Assembly: GCA_037975125.1 (NCBI GenBank) | Contig: JAJQOW010000021.1 | Location: 1,101,501 to 1,165,500, forward strand | DNA length: 64,000 nucleotides | Reading direction: 5' to 3' | Source: Latrodectus hesperus | Taxonomy: Eukaryota > Arthropoda > Arachnida > Araneae > Theridiidae | Shown here: positions 47,540 to 59,859 of the stretch, piece after piece | Position numbering within the stretch: the stretch's first letter is position 1 | Layout of the letters: each line of letters starts with the position of its first letter | The notes under the pieces: generated by a model | The model's database searches: none | The model's input: the letters and a program-made list of their open reading frames with translations, nothing else | What the model was told of the DNA's origin: nothing | Position numbers and translations under genes: made by a program

Positions 47540-48675
47540 TCGATTTGTATTAAAGCCTATAAGCTAAATTGATGCATTGTTGTCTCTATATATTGATACA
47601 ATTTTCTTAAATATAAATTTTCTAATTGTCATATCATGAAATACTTCATTTATCGATTATCATATTTCAATTTAGAAAAATGGATTTTTAGTTTTATTTA
47701 GTTGACATTCATAATTAGATCACTCAAATTATGTTTCTTAAAGACAATAAAAACAAACTATACTTCAATAAATTTATGAAAAATTTAACTAGTTCTCCAG
47801 CTTATTTTCTTGGTCTCATATAACTATCTTCTTGATTTTAAAAGTACATTTAACTTAAATCATAAATTATCGGTATAAAACATGATTTATCTGCATTTTT
47901 TTGCAATCCTTCTAATTCTCAAACACTCAATAATAAACAATTAGTTAAGTTTATCTAAGCAAATATAGTGAATAAACAGGGAATAATTTACTATGTTGCT
48001 TACTTATTTTCACAAGAAAACGCGAGCTATTGTTTTCAAAATACTGTTACAGTGGGTGACCGATTAACGAACAGTTTGAACTGCAAACAAATCGGACAAC
48101 GAACATATTTACGAAAAATTTTTGTGTTTGGAGTGCGAACACTTATTCAGATAAAGAACTAAAATGATTTCTAAAGAACAATTTACGTCTTTCGGAGTAA
48201 AATATGCAGGGTTGCCAACCTAAAGGACCGAAAATCATTTTTCATCTCTCTTGAATTATTATGTTGCTCGCCAAATGTACTTCAAAGTTCCATAATGGAA
48301 ATTGCTTTTTTTTTCCTAATTGAATATAAATAGCCAAAGTAGACGATCAGTTTTGGTTTTGATTTCTTTCATACCCACTTTCTCATTCATTGCCTCTTGA
48401 ATAACGAATCCCAGATGGCAACAGCAACAATGTTATAAACCAAAACGAAAAGAATTGATTATAGTGCAAGGCTATATGTATTATTTTTTTTTATAAACTT
48501 AATAAAAAATTTTACATCCTTCTTTTAATTTTATTTTTAGGGTTTCTCCAGAATGAATTAATCGATTTCACAAAAAAATCTATGGTAAATCAATGATCGA
48601 TTCGGATTGCAACTATAGTCTTGTAAGAGATATGTTCGTTAATCGATCATCCACAATATATTTAATGCATCCTAT
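47540..48675. other. AT-rich intergenic DNA, nothing recognised
   Basis: A 64-codon open frame at 47968-48162 has no recognised feature. No repeat or RNA gene seen. Confidence 0.4.
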
Positions 48676-48690
48676 TATGATATAAACTCC

Positions 48691-49007
48691 GCCACCCAAC
48701 TTGTCAAGTGGTCAGCGTACCTGACTGCGGATAAGGTGGTCCTGGATTCGAATCCCGGTTCGTGCATGGATGTACTTTCTCTCTCTATCTATCCTGTCTT
48801 TGTCCTTTCCTTGTATGAATGAGGTGGGAATGGTTGCCTACCCTATAAACGGGTTTCTTTGGCATGTGTGTAGAGCAAAGTCGTAATTTCACCTTCATGG
48901 TGCTCTGTTTAAAACGAAAGACGCTCCCAATCGACTTAAATTCGCATAGCCAAGGCATAGCGAGCTTGGCTTGTCCAAGTGTCATTAGTAACAACAACAA
49001 CAACATA
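48691..49007 (+). mobile_element. SINE: A head with tail C, complete
   Basis: A head (gccacccaacttgtcaagtg, B box ggattcgaatcccgg), the A body to ggcatgtgtgtagagcaaag, then tail C (caccttcatggtgctctgtt, gcgagcttggcttgtccaag, gtaacaacaacaacaac). A perfect 11-bp target-site duplication, atataaactcc, is at 48680-48690 and 49008-49018. This and 50547 show that the A/C chimera is a mobile family in its own right. Confidence 0.96.
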
Positions 49008-49019
49008 ATATAAACTCCA

Positions 49020-49800
49020 AAATCGATACTATGTACCATGAAGAAGTATTACCCAATAGAGGGTGTTAAAACCAAAGTTTCCATCACTACTTTCCCATGC
49101 ATTTAAACAACTTCATACTAAAATATTTAAGATTTTTATTTTGATTTTCGTTATTTTTTTATACTTGATTTTTATTAATATTTGATTTTCCGTTATTAGT
49201 TCCTAAATTTTTTTATCTTTTTTAAAACTGATGTAAATGGAGGACATCATTATCAGTTAAATTCAATGGTTATTTTTTTATTTCATTAGATAAGGAGAAA
49301 TAGAATAAAAAATAGAGAATATTATATTTCTATTTAAATAATTCTATTGTGGAAAGTACAAGTATCGTTCATATAATGGTAAATATTCATCTACAAATAT
49401 TCTAATTCAAAATATCAAAAACATATCACATTTTAATGTTTTGAAATTTATGAAATGAAGATTCCAAAATTATTTAACATGGAAAATACTAAACAAATTT
49501 TTAATTTTATTCATAGAAAATTTAAATAAAATTGCAGTAATCGAAGTGAAATTTAAAAAAAATTATTTAATAAAAGAATTTTAAAAAAAATATTTTTCTA
49601 GAATTAACAATAATTTACATAAATTGAATACTTTAAATTGTTTTAAATAAACACACAATTTTTTTATATTTTATCCTTAAACATTATGTAGTTTTTAACT
49701 GTATGCAAACATAAGGTTTAATTTTTCCTACATAATTATAAAATAAATATTCATAATAATTATGTGATGAATAATAATGATTATATGTTCTTTAAAAAAA
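49020..49800. other. AT-rich intergenic DNA, nothing recognised
   Basis: No supported feature. Confidence 0.4.
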
Positions 49801-49810
49801 TTTATTATTA

Positions 49811-50085
49811 TAGGTAAAAGAAGGCAGAGGTCTCGCCTTTTTGATTAGAATAAGTATCCTCAGTCTGGAAAACAAAGTGTCGGGTATCGAACTTAATTAT
49901 CAAAGACCATCGTATGAAGAAGCTTACACTGAAGACCCCCAATACTTGGCCTGCCATCTCCAGAGGTAGCATTGCAATCACACCCGTGCCCCAGCTACAA
50001 AGGATAAATCTTTGGATGGCCGGGATTCGAACTCACTACCTTCCGATAAAGAGCACGACGCTTTAACCAACCAGGCTACCGCTAG
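49811..50085 (-). mobile_element. tRNA-derived SINE, family F
   Basis: The reverse complement starts agcggtagcctggttggtta, with A box tagcctggttgg and B box gagttcgaatcccgg. The body has ccatccaaagatttatcctt, agctggggcacgggtgtgat and gagatggcaggccaagtatt. Target-site duplication not found. Likely a relative of the plus-strand copy at 37570. Confidence 0.8.
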
Positions 50086-50169
50086 TATTAAACAGTTACT
50101 GGATCTATAGTTTCTCCAACTGATATATGAATATTTGAAGGGGATAGTTTCAGATTAAAATGATTGAAT

Positions 50170-50272
50170 TCTTTCCTGGATTACGTAAGTCTTGGGTTCG
50201 ATTCCCATTTCAGACTATAGGTCCCTTCCTAATTAGCCCTCATGCATAAAAATAATTGTTAAACATCAAGAA
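50170..50272 (+). mobile_element. Family E remnant
   Basis: cttgggttcgattcccattt (B box), agactataggtcccttccta and attagccctcatgcataaaa match E in order. The head before the B box is eroded. Confidence 0.65.
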
Positions 50273-50546
50273 AAAAAATTCCAAACTAAATCCCTGGGAT
50301 AAGTTTCAAACTTTTAAGCTATTGCTGCGTTTCGATTTTATGTTGGCAGAAATTGGGAGAAGCAAAAATGGCCTGATTGGAAATGTAACGCAATATAATG
50401 CGACATAGTAAGATGTTACGAATAAAATAAAAGTCAATAGATAATAAGATCAAGAAAATACTCAGTACTCAAATAAAAGGTTAAAATTAATGAACTCAAC
50501 ACACACAATATTTAGTGAAGCATCCATTCTTAATATGAACTTCAGT

Positions 50547-50856
50547 TGTTGTTGTTACTAATGACACTTGGACAAGCCAAGCTCGCTATGCCTTGGCTAT
50601 GTGAATTTAAGTCAATTGGGAGCGTCTTTCGTTTTAATCAGAGCACCATGAAGGTGAAAGTACGACTTTGCTCTACACACATGCCATAGGTACCCGTTTG
50701 TAGGGTAGGCAACCATTCACACCTCATTAATACAAGGAAAGGACAAAGACAGGATAGATAGAGAGAGAATGTATATCCATGCCCAAACCGGGATTTGAAC
50801 CCAGGACCTCCTTATCCGCAGTCAAGCACGCTGACCACTAGTCAAATTGGGCGGCT
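50547..50856 (-). mobile_element. SINE: A head with tail C, complete
   Basis: The reverse complement has gccgcccaatttgactagtg, B box gggttcaaatcccgg, the A body, tail C (ccttcatggtgctctgatta, gcgagcttggcttgtccaag) and (AAC)n. An 8-bp target-site duplication, acttcagt, lies at 50539-50546 and 50857-50864. Confidence 0.94.
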
Positions 50857-51050
50857 ACTTCAGTAGATTTAGTATAAATTCAGAAGACTCAACTCCTGTG
50901 TTTAATTTTTAGATATTATTTTCTAAAGAAAGCACAATATTGAGGCCAATAAAAATTCATAAATGAAAAGTTGTTAATTTGTATATAATGCATTTTAAGC
51001 ATCGCCAGTTTGTATAAATATATCACAATATGATGTAAATAGGAATTTAT

Positions 51051-51283
51051 CAGTTACCATGTGTGTAATGGTCTGCAGAAAATTCTCTCCCTCTCCAGAT
51101 GAATGTCAAAATTGAAAGAGTTGATCCTCTGGTGGTGCCATCTATCGGCAGAGTTTAGAACATTCTTTCACTATCGTGGTGCTCTGATTAAAGGAAAGAC
51201 GCGCCCTACTGACTTAAATTCGCATAGTCAATGGCATAGTGAACTTGGCTTGTGCAAATGTCACATAAGTAACAACAATAACA
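51051..51283 (+). mobile_element. Family G SINE, 5'-truncated, with tail C
   Basis: cagttaccatgtgtgtaatg, gtctgcagaaaattctctcc and tcctctggtggtgccatcta match the body of the G SINE at 63554-63930. Tail C follows (cactatcgtggtgctctgat, gaacttggcttgtgcaaatg, gtaacaacaataac). The tRNA-like head is missing. Confidence 0.85.
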
Positions 51284-51617
51284 GTTTATCATTACATGAT
51301 CAAAATTGGTAGACTTATATAAAACTTTTTGAAATAGAAGTACTTTCACAGTTGTTCAAAAATTGCCATAGCACATGAAATAATTTGAAACCCGAATATC
51401 TAAGAGAGATTAGCTTCATTTTTGCAGTAATGTATACTACTATGAAAAATATTTATTATGATACGTGGCATTTTAAAAAATATTCAAAGTACAAGCTATA
51501 TTGAAGATATATGTAAAAAAAAAAAAAAAGAAATCAATGTCTTTCTTCAATGTAAAACGCAAAAATCTTAAATTTCATCTAAAAGTTATCTACTTTCACA
51601 AAAGTAGAACTTCTAAA

Positions 51618-52222
51618 ATTAGAAAAGCAGTCTTTTGTAATTTATTTACTTACTTTTCATCACAAAATAAAGACATTATTGTATAGTTTTTATTTTAAAT
51701 GGTCACATATTTTTACTAAGTAAAACTTAAGGTTAGGAAAATAAATTAAAATTTACTCCTCTCACTTTTACATCATTGCATTATCAGTGGACCAAGCAAA
51801 AAATTTCCATTACTTGACCTGCCTACCCCAGAGATATAGCGTTTTGTATTTTTATATAGAATTGATAATGGTAAGATTACATCACAAACAATACACTTAC
51901 TTAATTAGCAATGTAGATGACCCCTGACTGTAATTAAGGTTAACGGGCTTAGAATATTCGCCCATCACCAAATGCCTCGTCATTTTGTACCATGGTCAGG
52001 TGACGAAGTCACACCTGAGCTGGCACTCTCCTCTTCACATCCAAGCCACACTAGTGGAAGGACTTTGGACGTCACAGATGAGCGTGGACACGTCCTAAAC
52101 CCACGGAGCTCCAGCAACCCAAAGAGGGAGCGTACGTGGTCACCCTCCCAATCACTGCCCGTGGCGAATGATGCTTCATTTTGCTGATCTTATTGGGAAG
52201 ATACTGAGCCACCTGAGATCTC
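51618..52222 (-). mobile_element. Family D long element, inverted partner of 9008-9616
   Basis: The reverse complement runs from gatctcaggtggctcagtat, through gaagcatcattcgcc and ggacgtgtccacgctc, to the pair-specific 3' part (ggtcatctacattgctaatt, gaggagtaaattttaattta, aagactgcttttc). The copies are about 42 kb apart. The length match is close and differences are mainly single bases, so the separation is not ancient relative to other repeats here. The 71-codon ORF at 51972-52187 lies in the repeat and is not conserved as a frame. Confidence 0.85.
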
Positions 52223-52229
52223 ATAAACA

Positions 52230-52698
52230 ATATAGAAAATTGGTAACTTTTTTTGTTTTTAAGTAGACGATCGTTTTTTCGTAAAAATCATACCTTTTGC
52301 GCTTTGTTTCCAAAGCATTTATTGCATTTTTTTATTAAAAAAGCATTTAATGTTAATCTTAAATTTAAATTTTGATTTTTATCTATCTTAAAATTCTTAT
52401 TTCATAAAATATAGCTCATATTTTAAAAAAATTACACATTTTTTTAATGACTTTGAATATAGTTTCGTCATTAAAGTGAATTTATATTAAAGTGAAAATG
52501 CTCATGTTCCTAGGAGAAGAAGTGGTGTATTGGGGCATTTAAAGCAGGCTGTATGCGGAAGTGGGATTTCTAATCGGCATTCAACATCATTGTTACAAAT
52601 GCAATGCCCTTGGAAATCCCAAATATGCTCAGCCACATCATCAATGCCAACGTCAACTTCACAAATTTGTAAGTATCTATCAGTTTCTAAAAATTAGC

Positions 52699-52700
<2 letters not shown>
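52230..52700. other. Intergenic DNA, possible but weak exon-like patch
   Basis: 52500-52670 is of milder composition, stays open in one frame and is followed by gtaagtat at 52671, a good splice-donor match. No acceptor or homology supports it. The rest is AT-rich. Confidence 0.15.

Positions 52701-52743
<43 letters not shown>
52701..52743. repeat. (AT)n microsatellite
   Basis: About 43 bp of AT dinucleotide. Confidence 0.95.
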
Positions 52744-52745
<2 letters not shown>

Positions 52746-53298
52746 TTTTATTTTAAAAATATTTTCTTACTAAAACAATAACTCTCTTATTTAATTAAAA
52801 TTTGATCATAAAGCTGATGTAATATAATAGTTAATGTCATGACTCATGTGTTCAAAAAAAAGGTAGGTTCGATGTCATGCACAGCTAAAGACTGGTGTGT
52901 TGAGAAGACATATTCTAGTTTAAAAAAATACTAAAATATAATATACCTCCCTACATTACATTGGTATTAAAGTTCAGAAAAAAGGTGCGATTTATGTATG
53001 CCAATTTCGTTTTTTGGCCATTGTACCAAATAACAAGTATGTTAGGTGTTCACTATATAAAAACAGATAAGAAATTCAACGAAAAATTGCAGTATATGCT
53101 CAAGCAATTTAAGTAATAATTTGTCCGCATTTGCTAAATTTCCCGACAAAGTATAATGTTCATAGTTTGCATAATTTGTGATGAAATTTTCGTGTAGTGT
53201 ATTTCAAATTTGTCTTTGTTATAATACAAGCAAAAAGATTATGCTATCGACAAAAAAGTATCCAAAATTTGATATGTTATTGTTTCTTATACTCTTGA

Positions 53299-53676
53299 AC
53301 AGCAGAGCTATATGAGGTTCATGAGCCCATTCACCCTGAAGAAGTCCATTACCAATAGGGGATCCTGGACCTGGTCCTGCCTGGTGAGCCCCAGATACAA
53401 GATAAAATGTGGTCAGGGGAGGTCTGTGCAAAATTTGAATTGTTTTATACCACCAACAAAACTCATTAGGGTAAATTAACCATGGAGGAGTAAGAGGCAG
53501 CTTCCATGGTCAAAGACCTGGAGCACTGGAAGATTGACTTAGCTCCAAAGCACACAAATTTTATAGCCATGTAGTGGAGTGGCCATCACGCTTTGGGTGC
53601 CTTACCAGAACACACTCCCTGCGTACTTCGCACTCTCCACCCAGTACCTCCCCCTCACCACAGTGAAGCAATATGA
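53299..53676 (+). pseudogene. Unrecognised decayed reading frame, 126 codons with four TAG/TAA stops
   Basis: This GC-richer island reads as protein-like in a single frame from 53299 to a TGA at 53674-53676. It is interrupted only by TAG at 53356, 53467 and 53572 and TAA at 53491. No frameshift is needed. Readable pieces include AELYEVHEPIHPEEVHYQ, GILDLVLPGEPQIQDKMWSG, MVKDLEHWKIDLAPKHTNFI and GHHALGALPEHTPCVLRTLH. I recognise no family. All four internal stops are one C-to-T change from CAG or CAA, and none is TGA. The likeliest reading is a decayed gene or transposon fragment. A 70-codon frame also exists on the opposite strand (53219-53431), so the coding strand is not certain. Confidence 0.35.
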
Positions 53677-53699
53677 AGGACTAGAGGGACTAGAGATAA

Positions 53700-54410
53700 T
53701 CAATAACTGATGTTTAATACTTCAAACATGTGGTCATTCAGCTGAAAGATGTTGCAAAGTATTAAAAAGTATTATACTTTTTCAAATCTCTTCATTTTGC
53801 TTTCAGTTAAGAACTTTCATGGACAGTGAGTTATATTTACATGCCACTAAAAATATTCCTAAATACCTATCCTGGCAGAGGGGTATACATGCAAAAAAAG
53901 AAACGATACTCTGCTTTCTATTGTTCAATAGTGTGTGAGTTTGAGCCCAGGATTTTTATTTCAAAGAACAACAATTCCCTGATGAGCCAAAATATAAATG
54001 AAGTAATATTTATATTTTACTTCACTTCTAGGCACGTACTTCTTGTCAGGTGGATGCTTGAAAAGTTTTTGGGGCTTCCTCTTTTATAATATATTATTAT
54101 AATCTATTATTTACAGAAATTACTTATGGAAATTTAGATGTGTTGGATATTCAGGTGTTGTATAGCAAACTTTGGCCATTAGTTGTCTATTAGCAGTGGC
54201 AAAAATATATTTTTTGATTGCATTACTTTGGATCAAAACCTGATTATGACTCAAAAACATTATGTCTTATAATGTCTCTTAATGAAACATTGGTTGATAA
54301 TTATTTGTTTTAACAATATGTCTTTATTGAGGAACCTTTCTTGGAAATGTATTTAGTAGCTGATACGAACTAACAAAATACAAGTAGCCGAAAAATCTTA
54401 GATATCTTCT
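53700..54410. other. Intergenic DNA, nothing recognised
   Basis: An 87-codon plus-strand open stretch at 53826-54089 has no recognisable domain. Confidence 0.35.
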
Positions 54411-54411
54411 T

Positions 54412-54545
54412 CTTTTAAGCAGTTTGAGAGTTCAATTCGTACTATGGGCATAAGTTGTTGTGGTTTAGAATCTAATTTAAATCAATGAGGCTGGTTGAAT
54501 TGCGTTCGCAAATTGGCCATAGAACTCAAAACGATAATCAAACAA
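54412..54545 (+). mobile_element. Family E remnant
   Basis: gagagttcaattcgtactat (eroded B box), gggcataagttgttgtggtt, caatgaggctggttgaattg and caaattggccatag-aactc follow the E order at low similarity. Confidence 0.4.
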
Positions 54546-54921
54546 TTATTAGAACATTAACCCAGCTGGTTTCATGTTCATTTCTTATAATTTCGTAAAG
54601 AGAAATCTTTTATTAATTCAGTCATGAAAAACTACATTAAAATATATCGTAAGAATAATATTTCAACTATTAGAAATTCCTTAGAATTGATAATGATCAG
54701 AAAAAATTTCTAATATAGAAATTATATCTTTGAAATTTATATAATGAATTTAGAAATAAATTGGAATATTAAATCAAATTAATTTAACTACTTATTTATT
54801 AATTTAACTAATTATTGACTTAAGTCGCAAATGTACGAACATTGCAATATAGCGCATTGTTGGCACTGGCTCCCATTCAAGACGATTTCATTCCAATACT
54901 TTCTCTCTTGTCATTCAAGTA

Positions 54922-55605
54922 CCCGCCAATAAAAACATAAAGAGGTAATTAATTTTATTGGAGAGTTGAGAACTGGAAACTCAATACCTTATTGTTATTG
55001 GCAAAACGTGATTTTATTTGACTCTCAAAGAAGTGTGGCTATTGCCTTCTTCACCAAGAGCAGACTATTTTGGAAAAGGCCATGGATTTTGAATTGTTCA
55101 CTAACTATTATTGCTAAAATTCTCACCATGAATTGATAAATACCCGCCAATAAAAACATAAAGAGTTAATTAATTTTAATGGAAAGTTAAGAACTGGAAA
55201 CTCTCAATACCTTATTTGTTATTGGCAAAACGTAATTTTATTTGACTTTCAAAGAAGTGTGGCTATTGCCTTCTTCACCAAGAGCAGACTATTTTGGTTT
55301 AGGCCATGGATTTTGAATTGTTCACTAACTATTATTGCTAAAATTAACCATGAATCGATAAATACCCGTCAATAAAAACATAATTATTTAATTTTAATTT
55401 AATTAAATTAATAAGGTAATTAATTTTAATGGAGAGTTGAGAACTGGAAACTCTATACATTGTTGTTATTGGTAAAACGTAATTTTATTTGACTCTCAAA
55501 GAAGTGTGGCTATTGCCTTCTTCACCAAGAGCAGACTATTTTGGAAAGCCCGTGGATTTGGAACTGTTCACTAACTATTATTGCTAAGATTAACCATGAA
55601 TAGAG
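54922..55605. repeat. 220-bp tandem triplication
   Basis: Copies start with acccgccaataaaaacataa at 54922 and 55142 and a one-base variant (acccgtc) at 55364, spacings 220 and 222. Copy 3 carries a ~30-bp AT insertion. The stretch tcaaagaagtgtggctattg through gagcagactattttgg (about 49 bp) is identical in all three, whereas the rest differs by many substitutions and indels. Confidence 0.95.
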
Positions 55606-55609
55606 TAAT

Positions 55610-57110
55610 GGTACTACTGAAATAACATAATATTAAAAATACTATGCCCATTCATATCCAAGATTTTGTTGTCGATTTGTAAATATAATTTATTATCTAG
55701 GAACAATCTTCCCAAACGGAATGACATACAAATAACATTAAAAATCTAGCTCAATACTTCTAGTCTGCTTTATAAAGCGTCAAATTTCTTGGTCATGTAT
55801 GCACAATATCCTTTATTCAAAACAATAACGTAGAATATTTTCTAGATAAATGATTACCATATTTATATTAATTTTTTCTGAAGATGCTTATTACCTGTAA
55901 CAAAAACCTTTAGCTCATTCACTTAATCATAACAAAATATAGTGACTACTTTAACTTTTATTTCAGTATTCATTGGACTAGTTCTAAACTAAACCTAGTC
56001 ACAAAGCACTCTATTTAAGTCAAAATTTACAAAATTATGTAGTTATATATATAAAATCTGTATGTAGCTGTATTCTTAATCTACAAAATGATAAATGAAA
56101 ATCATATTGATTCTCTGATAAACTTAAAAATCAATAGAAAATACGTGTCTCCAAATATAGAAAAGAGAATAGTTGTTCGTTGAATAACTGTGCAACCATT
56201 CAAGTTTGAAATATGCTTGCAATAGGAAAACATTTTTGAAATTTCGTACTGTTACTCAGAATAAACAAAATAAATACAACTTCAAAACAGAGTGTGGTAG
56301 TTATAAATTAAATAGCGAAAGATAAATGAGGTGAAACATGTTTTGGCTACCAAAGACTGCAATCAAATAAATTCAGCATAAGAGAACGTTATCAGAAAAT
56401 TCCTATTTTTCTTTTATAAAAGCCGTTCTAGTAACTAAAAATATTCAAATCTTTTTTTTTTCTTTTTTGGTTCTTTACTCTGAATTTCTTTATAAATTTA
56501 TAAAATTTCTTTCAAGAAAATATATTTATGCTAATATTAACATTATAAATATCAATTATTGTGGGAATTCTTCTCATTGTAATTATTTCTATTTTTAAAT
56601 TCAATAGAAATATAGAAGATATTTTTCTATCATTTTCACAAAGATAATAAAAAGGTCTTTTAATTGATTTGTCTAACAGACATATTATATTAACTGATTA
56701 TTTATTTAATTATAATATGTAATTCCTCAATACTCAATCAATGTTACATTTTCCCATGATTTTATGAATGCTATCTTTATATTCCATGTTGCACTTTACT
56801 TCCTTCATTTTTTTGAATTTATCGAATTAATTGTTTAATGTCGAATTGTTATTATATTAAACATTATTTATATTTATTTAAAAACTATTAAAGCCTTTAA
56901 AATATTGTTGTTGCACCAGCATTCTTCCCTGAACCTCACCCTGAATATGGCTCGACAAGCTAGAAAAAGGTTTTTAAGAATTTAAAATATAGGATAAATT
57001 GTAGAAAAATATTCTTATAAAGAAATTATTTAGTTGTGACACATTTACAAAATAAGAATTTAATCTGAACATAAAGGAACCACAAATGGATTTGTTCAAA
57101 ATAAATTTCA
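55610..57110. other. AT-rich intergenic DNA, nothing recognised
   Basis: No repeat unit, transposon or credible ORF was seen. Confidence 0.4.
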
Positions 57111-57114
57111 GTAG

Positions 57115-57437
<323 letters not shown>

Positions 57438-57533
<96 letters not shown>

Positions 57534-57541
57534 GTATGTAT
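57438..57541. repeat. (AT)n then (ATGT)n microsatellite
   Basis: AT run to 57520, then about five tgta units. It forms the right flank of the embedded H SINE. Confidence 0.97.
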
Positions 57542-57544
57542 CAA

Positions 57545-58735
57545 GAGACTTTCAACAGCTTTATAAATAATCTTTAAAACTTTGGTGGATTAGATTTAAT
57601 TAAAAATAATTTGAATTCATTCATTTGGCCACACAATTCGTATTATTTTATAACATTAATAACCGGTCTTAACATTTTACTTTATATTTGATTTTTTTTA
57701 TACAAAGCCAAATCATACTCTAATGATTTTATATAAGTGCATATTTCAGGTTTCAGACTCTTTAACTCATGCATAGTAGCATACGCATTCCACAATCTTG
57801 AGCTACATAGATTCAAATGCAGAAATATGTTGTTGGTTATATTGTCATCTTAACACACATTATATACTGTCATTTTAATACGGAATTTCTCTCTCAGCAC
57901 TTGAATGCCTGTTTCTTAACTGTAACATATGAACTAGTCCTCACATTCTGTCGGTAATAAAGTTCGTCTCTTATATTAATTAGAGGCTGTAACTTGCAGT
58001 TTCTAAGTATTTTATTTTTACTGGTAAATTTATTTCATTTCTCTGGTACGTTTACGAAACAACAATATGCAAACATCTCTCGCATTATGCAGTATCTGAA
58101 ATAACACCACATTTTTCGTAAAAAAGAAAAATCGTATCCAAATGAAACTCAAATAAATATATTATCGTCTATGGGAAAAAATGCTGTTTTCCAAGATTCT
58201 TAATTCTACGTTTCTAACCCAAGTTAGTGCCACTGAATTATTGGTTGAAGGCAGTTGACTACAAATATAGTGAATATAATGTGAATCGAAGTTTATGCAG
58301 TCCTTTTACTAGCAATGTCCTGTTTATTTTAAATTTAAAAAAATGATACGAATTAAATTCTATAACGAAAAACCATGAAACAATTTTAGACAAGATCCAA
58401 AAAAATTACCTTACGGATAAAAGTCATTTTCGTTGGTAATACATTTAAAATAACTGGATTAAATAGTAATGTTATTTAAAAAATAATTCTAAAATGCGTA
58501 ATGTATTTAAAATTGTATCCATAATCGACTGAACATTTATAACAATCGAAAATATTTTTTTTCAATTTTCTAGGCATTTTGAAATTTATGAAATTTTATT
58601 TTGAGAAACAAACTGTGACAGAAAAATGAAAGTGTTGATGAGATTATTTTTATAAAGTCATTTTTTTTACCACAGAAATAGCTATTGATATATCAATCAA
58701 CACATTTCAAATAAAAGAGTGAAAATTGTATTGGA
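57545..58735. other. AT-rich intergenic DNA, nothing recognised
   Basis: No supported feature. Confidence 0.4.
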
Positions 58736-58736
58736 A

Positions 58737-58738
<2 letters not shown>

Positions 58739-58797
<59 letters not shown>
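58739..58797. repeat. (AT)n microsatellite
   Basis: About 59 bp of AT dinucleotide. Confidence 0.97.
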
Positions 58798-58799
<2 letters not shown>

Positions 58800-59056
58800 A
58801 AAAACCAGTTATTTTATTTTCTTGCGTTGATTATTTTATGTTAAAAAAGTTTACCTGAAAAAAAATTTTCTCAATCGTCTAGTACATTTGTCTTCTATTG
58901 ATTTATTTTTCTTTCTTGATGTAAATTCATTTTGGAGAAAAGTGAAATCAAATAGGCAAAACATTTTTTTTACAAATCAGGGTATAAATACAGAGGGTAT
59001 TAACACATTTTTAGAACGATTTCAGGGCCGTTTAATTAATGTTTGAAATGTAAAGA

Positions 59057-59716
59057 CTATTTTTTTAAATATTCGATCTGATGGCCTTTTTTCTGGACTA
59101 TAAGTCTGCATCGTGATAGAAGTGCTTCTCGTAAAAATTCCAGGGGTATTGTTTTCCATTCCTCTTCCACTACTTTCCAGAGTCCATCTATCATGGTGGG
59201 TTTGTGTTTACAAAGAGCTCTTTTTAACAAACCAAAGGCATAATAGTCCATAGGTGAAACGTCAGGGGATTTCACAGGAATATGTTCAAACGATATATAT
59301 GCAATAGCTGTATTAGTCTTCATTTTTTCAAGGAATGCAGTGGTAGTTTTCGAACTATGACTTGTAGCTATGTCTTGATAAAGTTTCACTCCTTGAAAGT
59401 CTTTGGGATAAAGAAGTGGAATTTCTTCTGTAAATATTAGACGTAAAACCTTCTCCTGATTGTATGATGAGTTGTTATTTTAACATTTTTTATACTCTTT
59501 TTTTTCAATTTCCCATTGTATTAGAAACCTGCGACTATCATAAACCACTACTGAAACTTTCTTTATATTGACGGAACCAGGTTTGTAAATTTTTTTCTCC
59601 ACGTTTTCTATAGTAAATAGACCTTTTTTTTGTTGCAGTCATTTAGGTAAATCCATGCTTCATCAAGGGTCACAATGTATTTCCATTTATCTCCTGTTAA
59701 ACGGTTTTCATACGGA
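59057..59716 (-). pseudogene. Broken Tc1/mariner-superfamily transposase (DD41D-like spacing)
   Basis: Reading leftward from 59716 the minus strand gives ENRLTGDKWKYIVTLDEAWI, which holds the first catalytic Asp in TLDEAW, then a frameshifted middle with ERKRGEKNLQ-like and TWFRQYKESFSSG segments. The open part (59057-59389) starts in the second catalytic motif YQDIATSH and continues with FLEKMKTNTAIAYISFEHIP, VKSPDVSPMDYYAFGLLKRA, LWKVVEEEWKTIPLEFLREA and RCRLIVQKKGHQIEYLKK. The second Asp and the Asp of SPMDYYAF are separated by 41 residues. Stops and frameshifts in the middle and loss of the N-terminal helix-turn-helix half make it inactive. At its 5' end it is cut by a tail C SINE fragment. 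Confidence 0.85.
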
Positions 59717-59856
59717 GGAGCCTTAAAACAAAATCGCACTTTCATTTTCGTGATGATCTGATTAAATTAATTATTTCTTGTTTTAAAAGAAACTTAATTT
59801 CGTAACCATTAGTTAACAAACTTAGCTTGTCCCAGCATCATAAATAACAACAAAAA
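59717..59856 (+). mobile_element. Tail C fragment adjoining the mariner
   Basis: gaggagccttaaaacaaaat, cgcactttcattttcgtgat, aacaaacttagcttgtccca and gcatcataaataacaacaaa follow tail C at reduced identity. The lead-in gaggagccttaaaa resembles the D-to-C junction of the 29520 SINE (gaggcaccttaaaa), so this may be the end of a D/C composite. Confidence 0.65.
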
Positions 59857-59859
59857 TAT

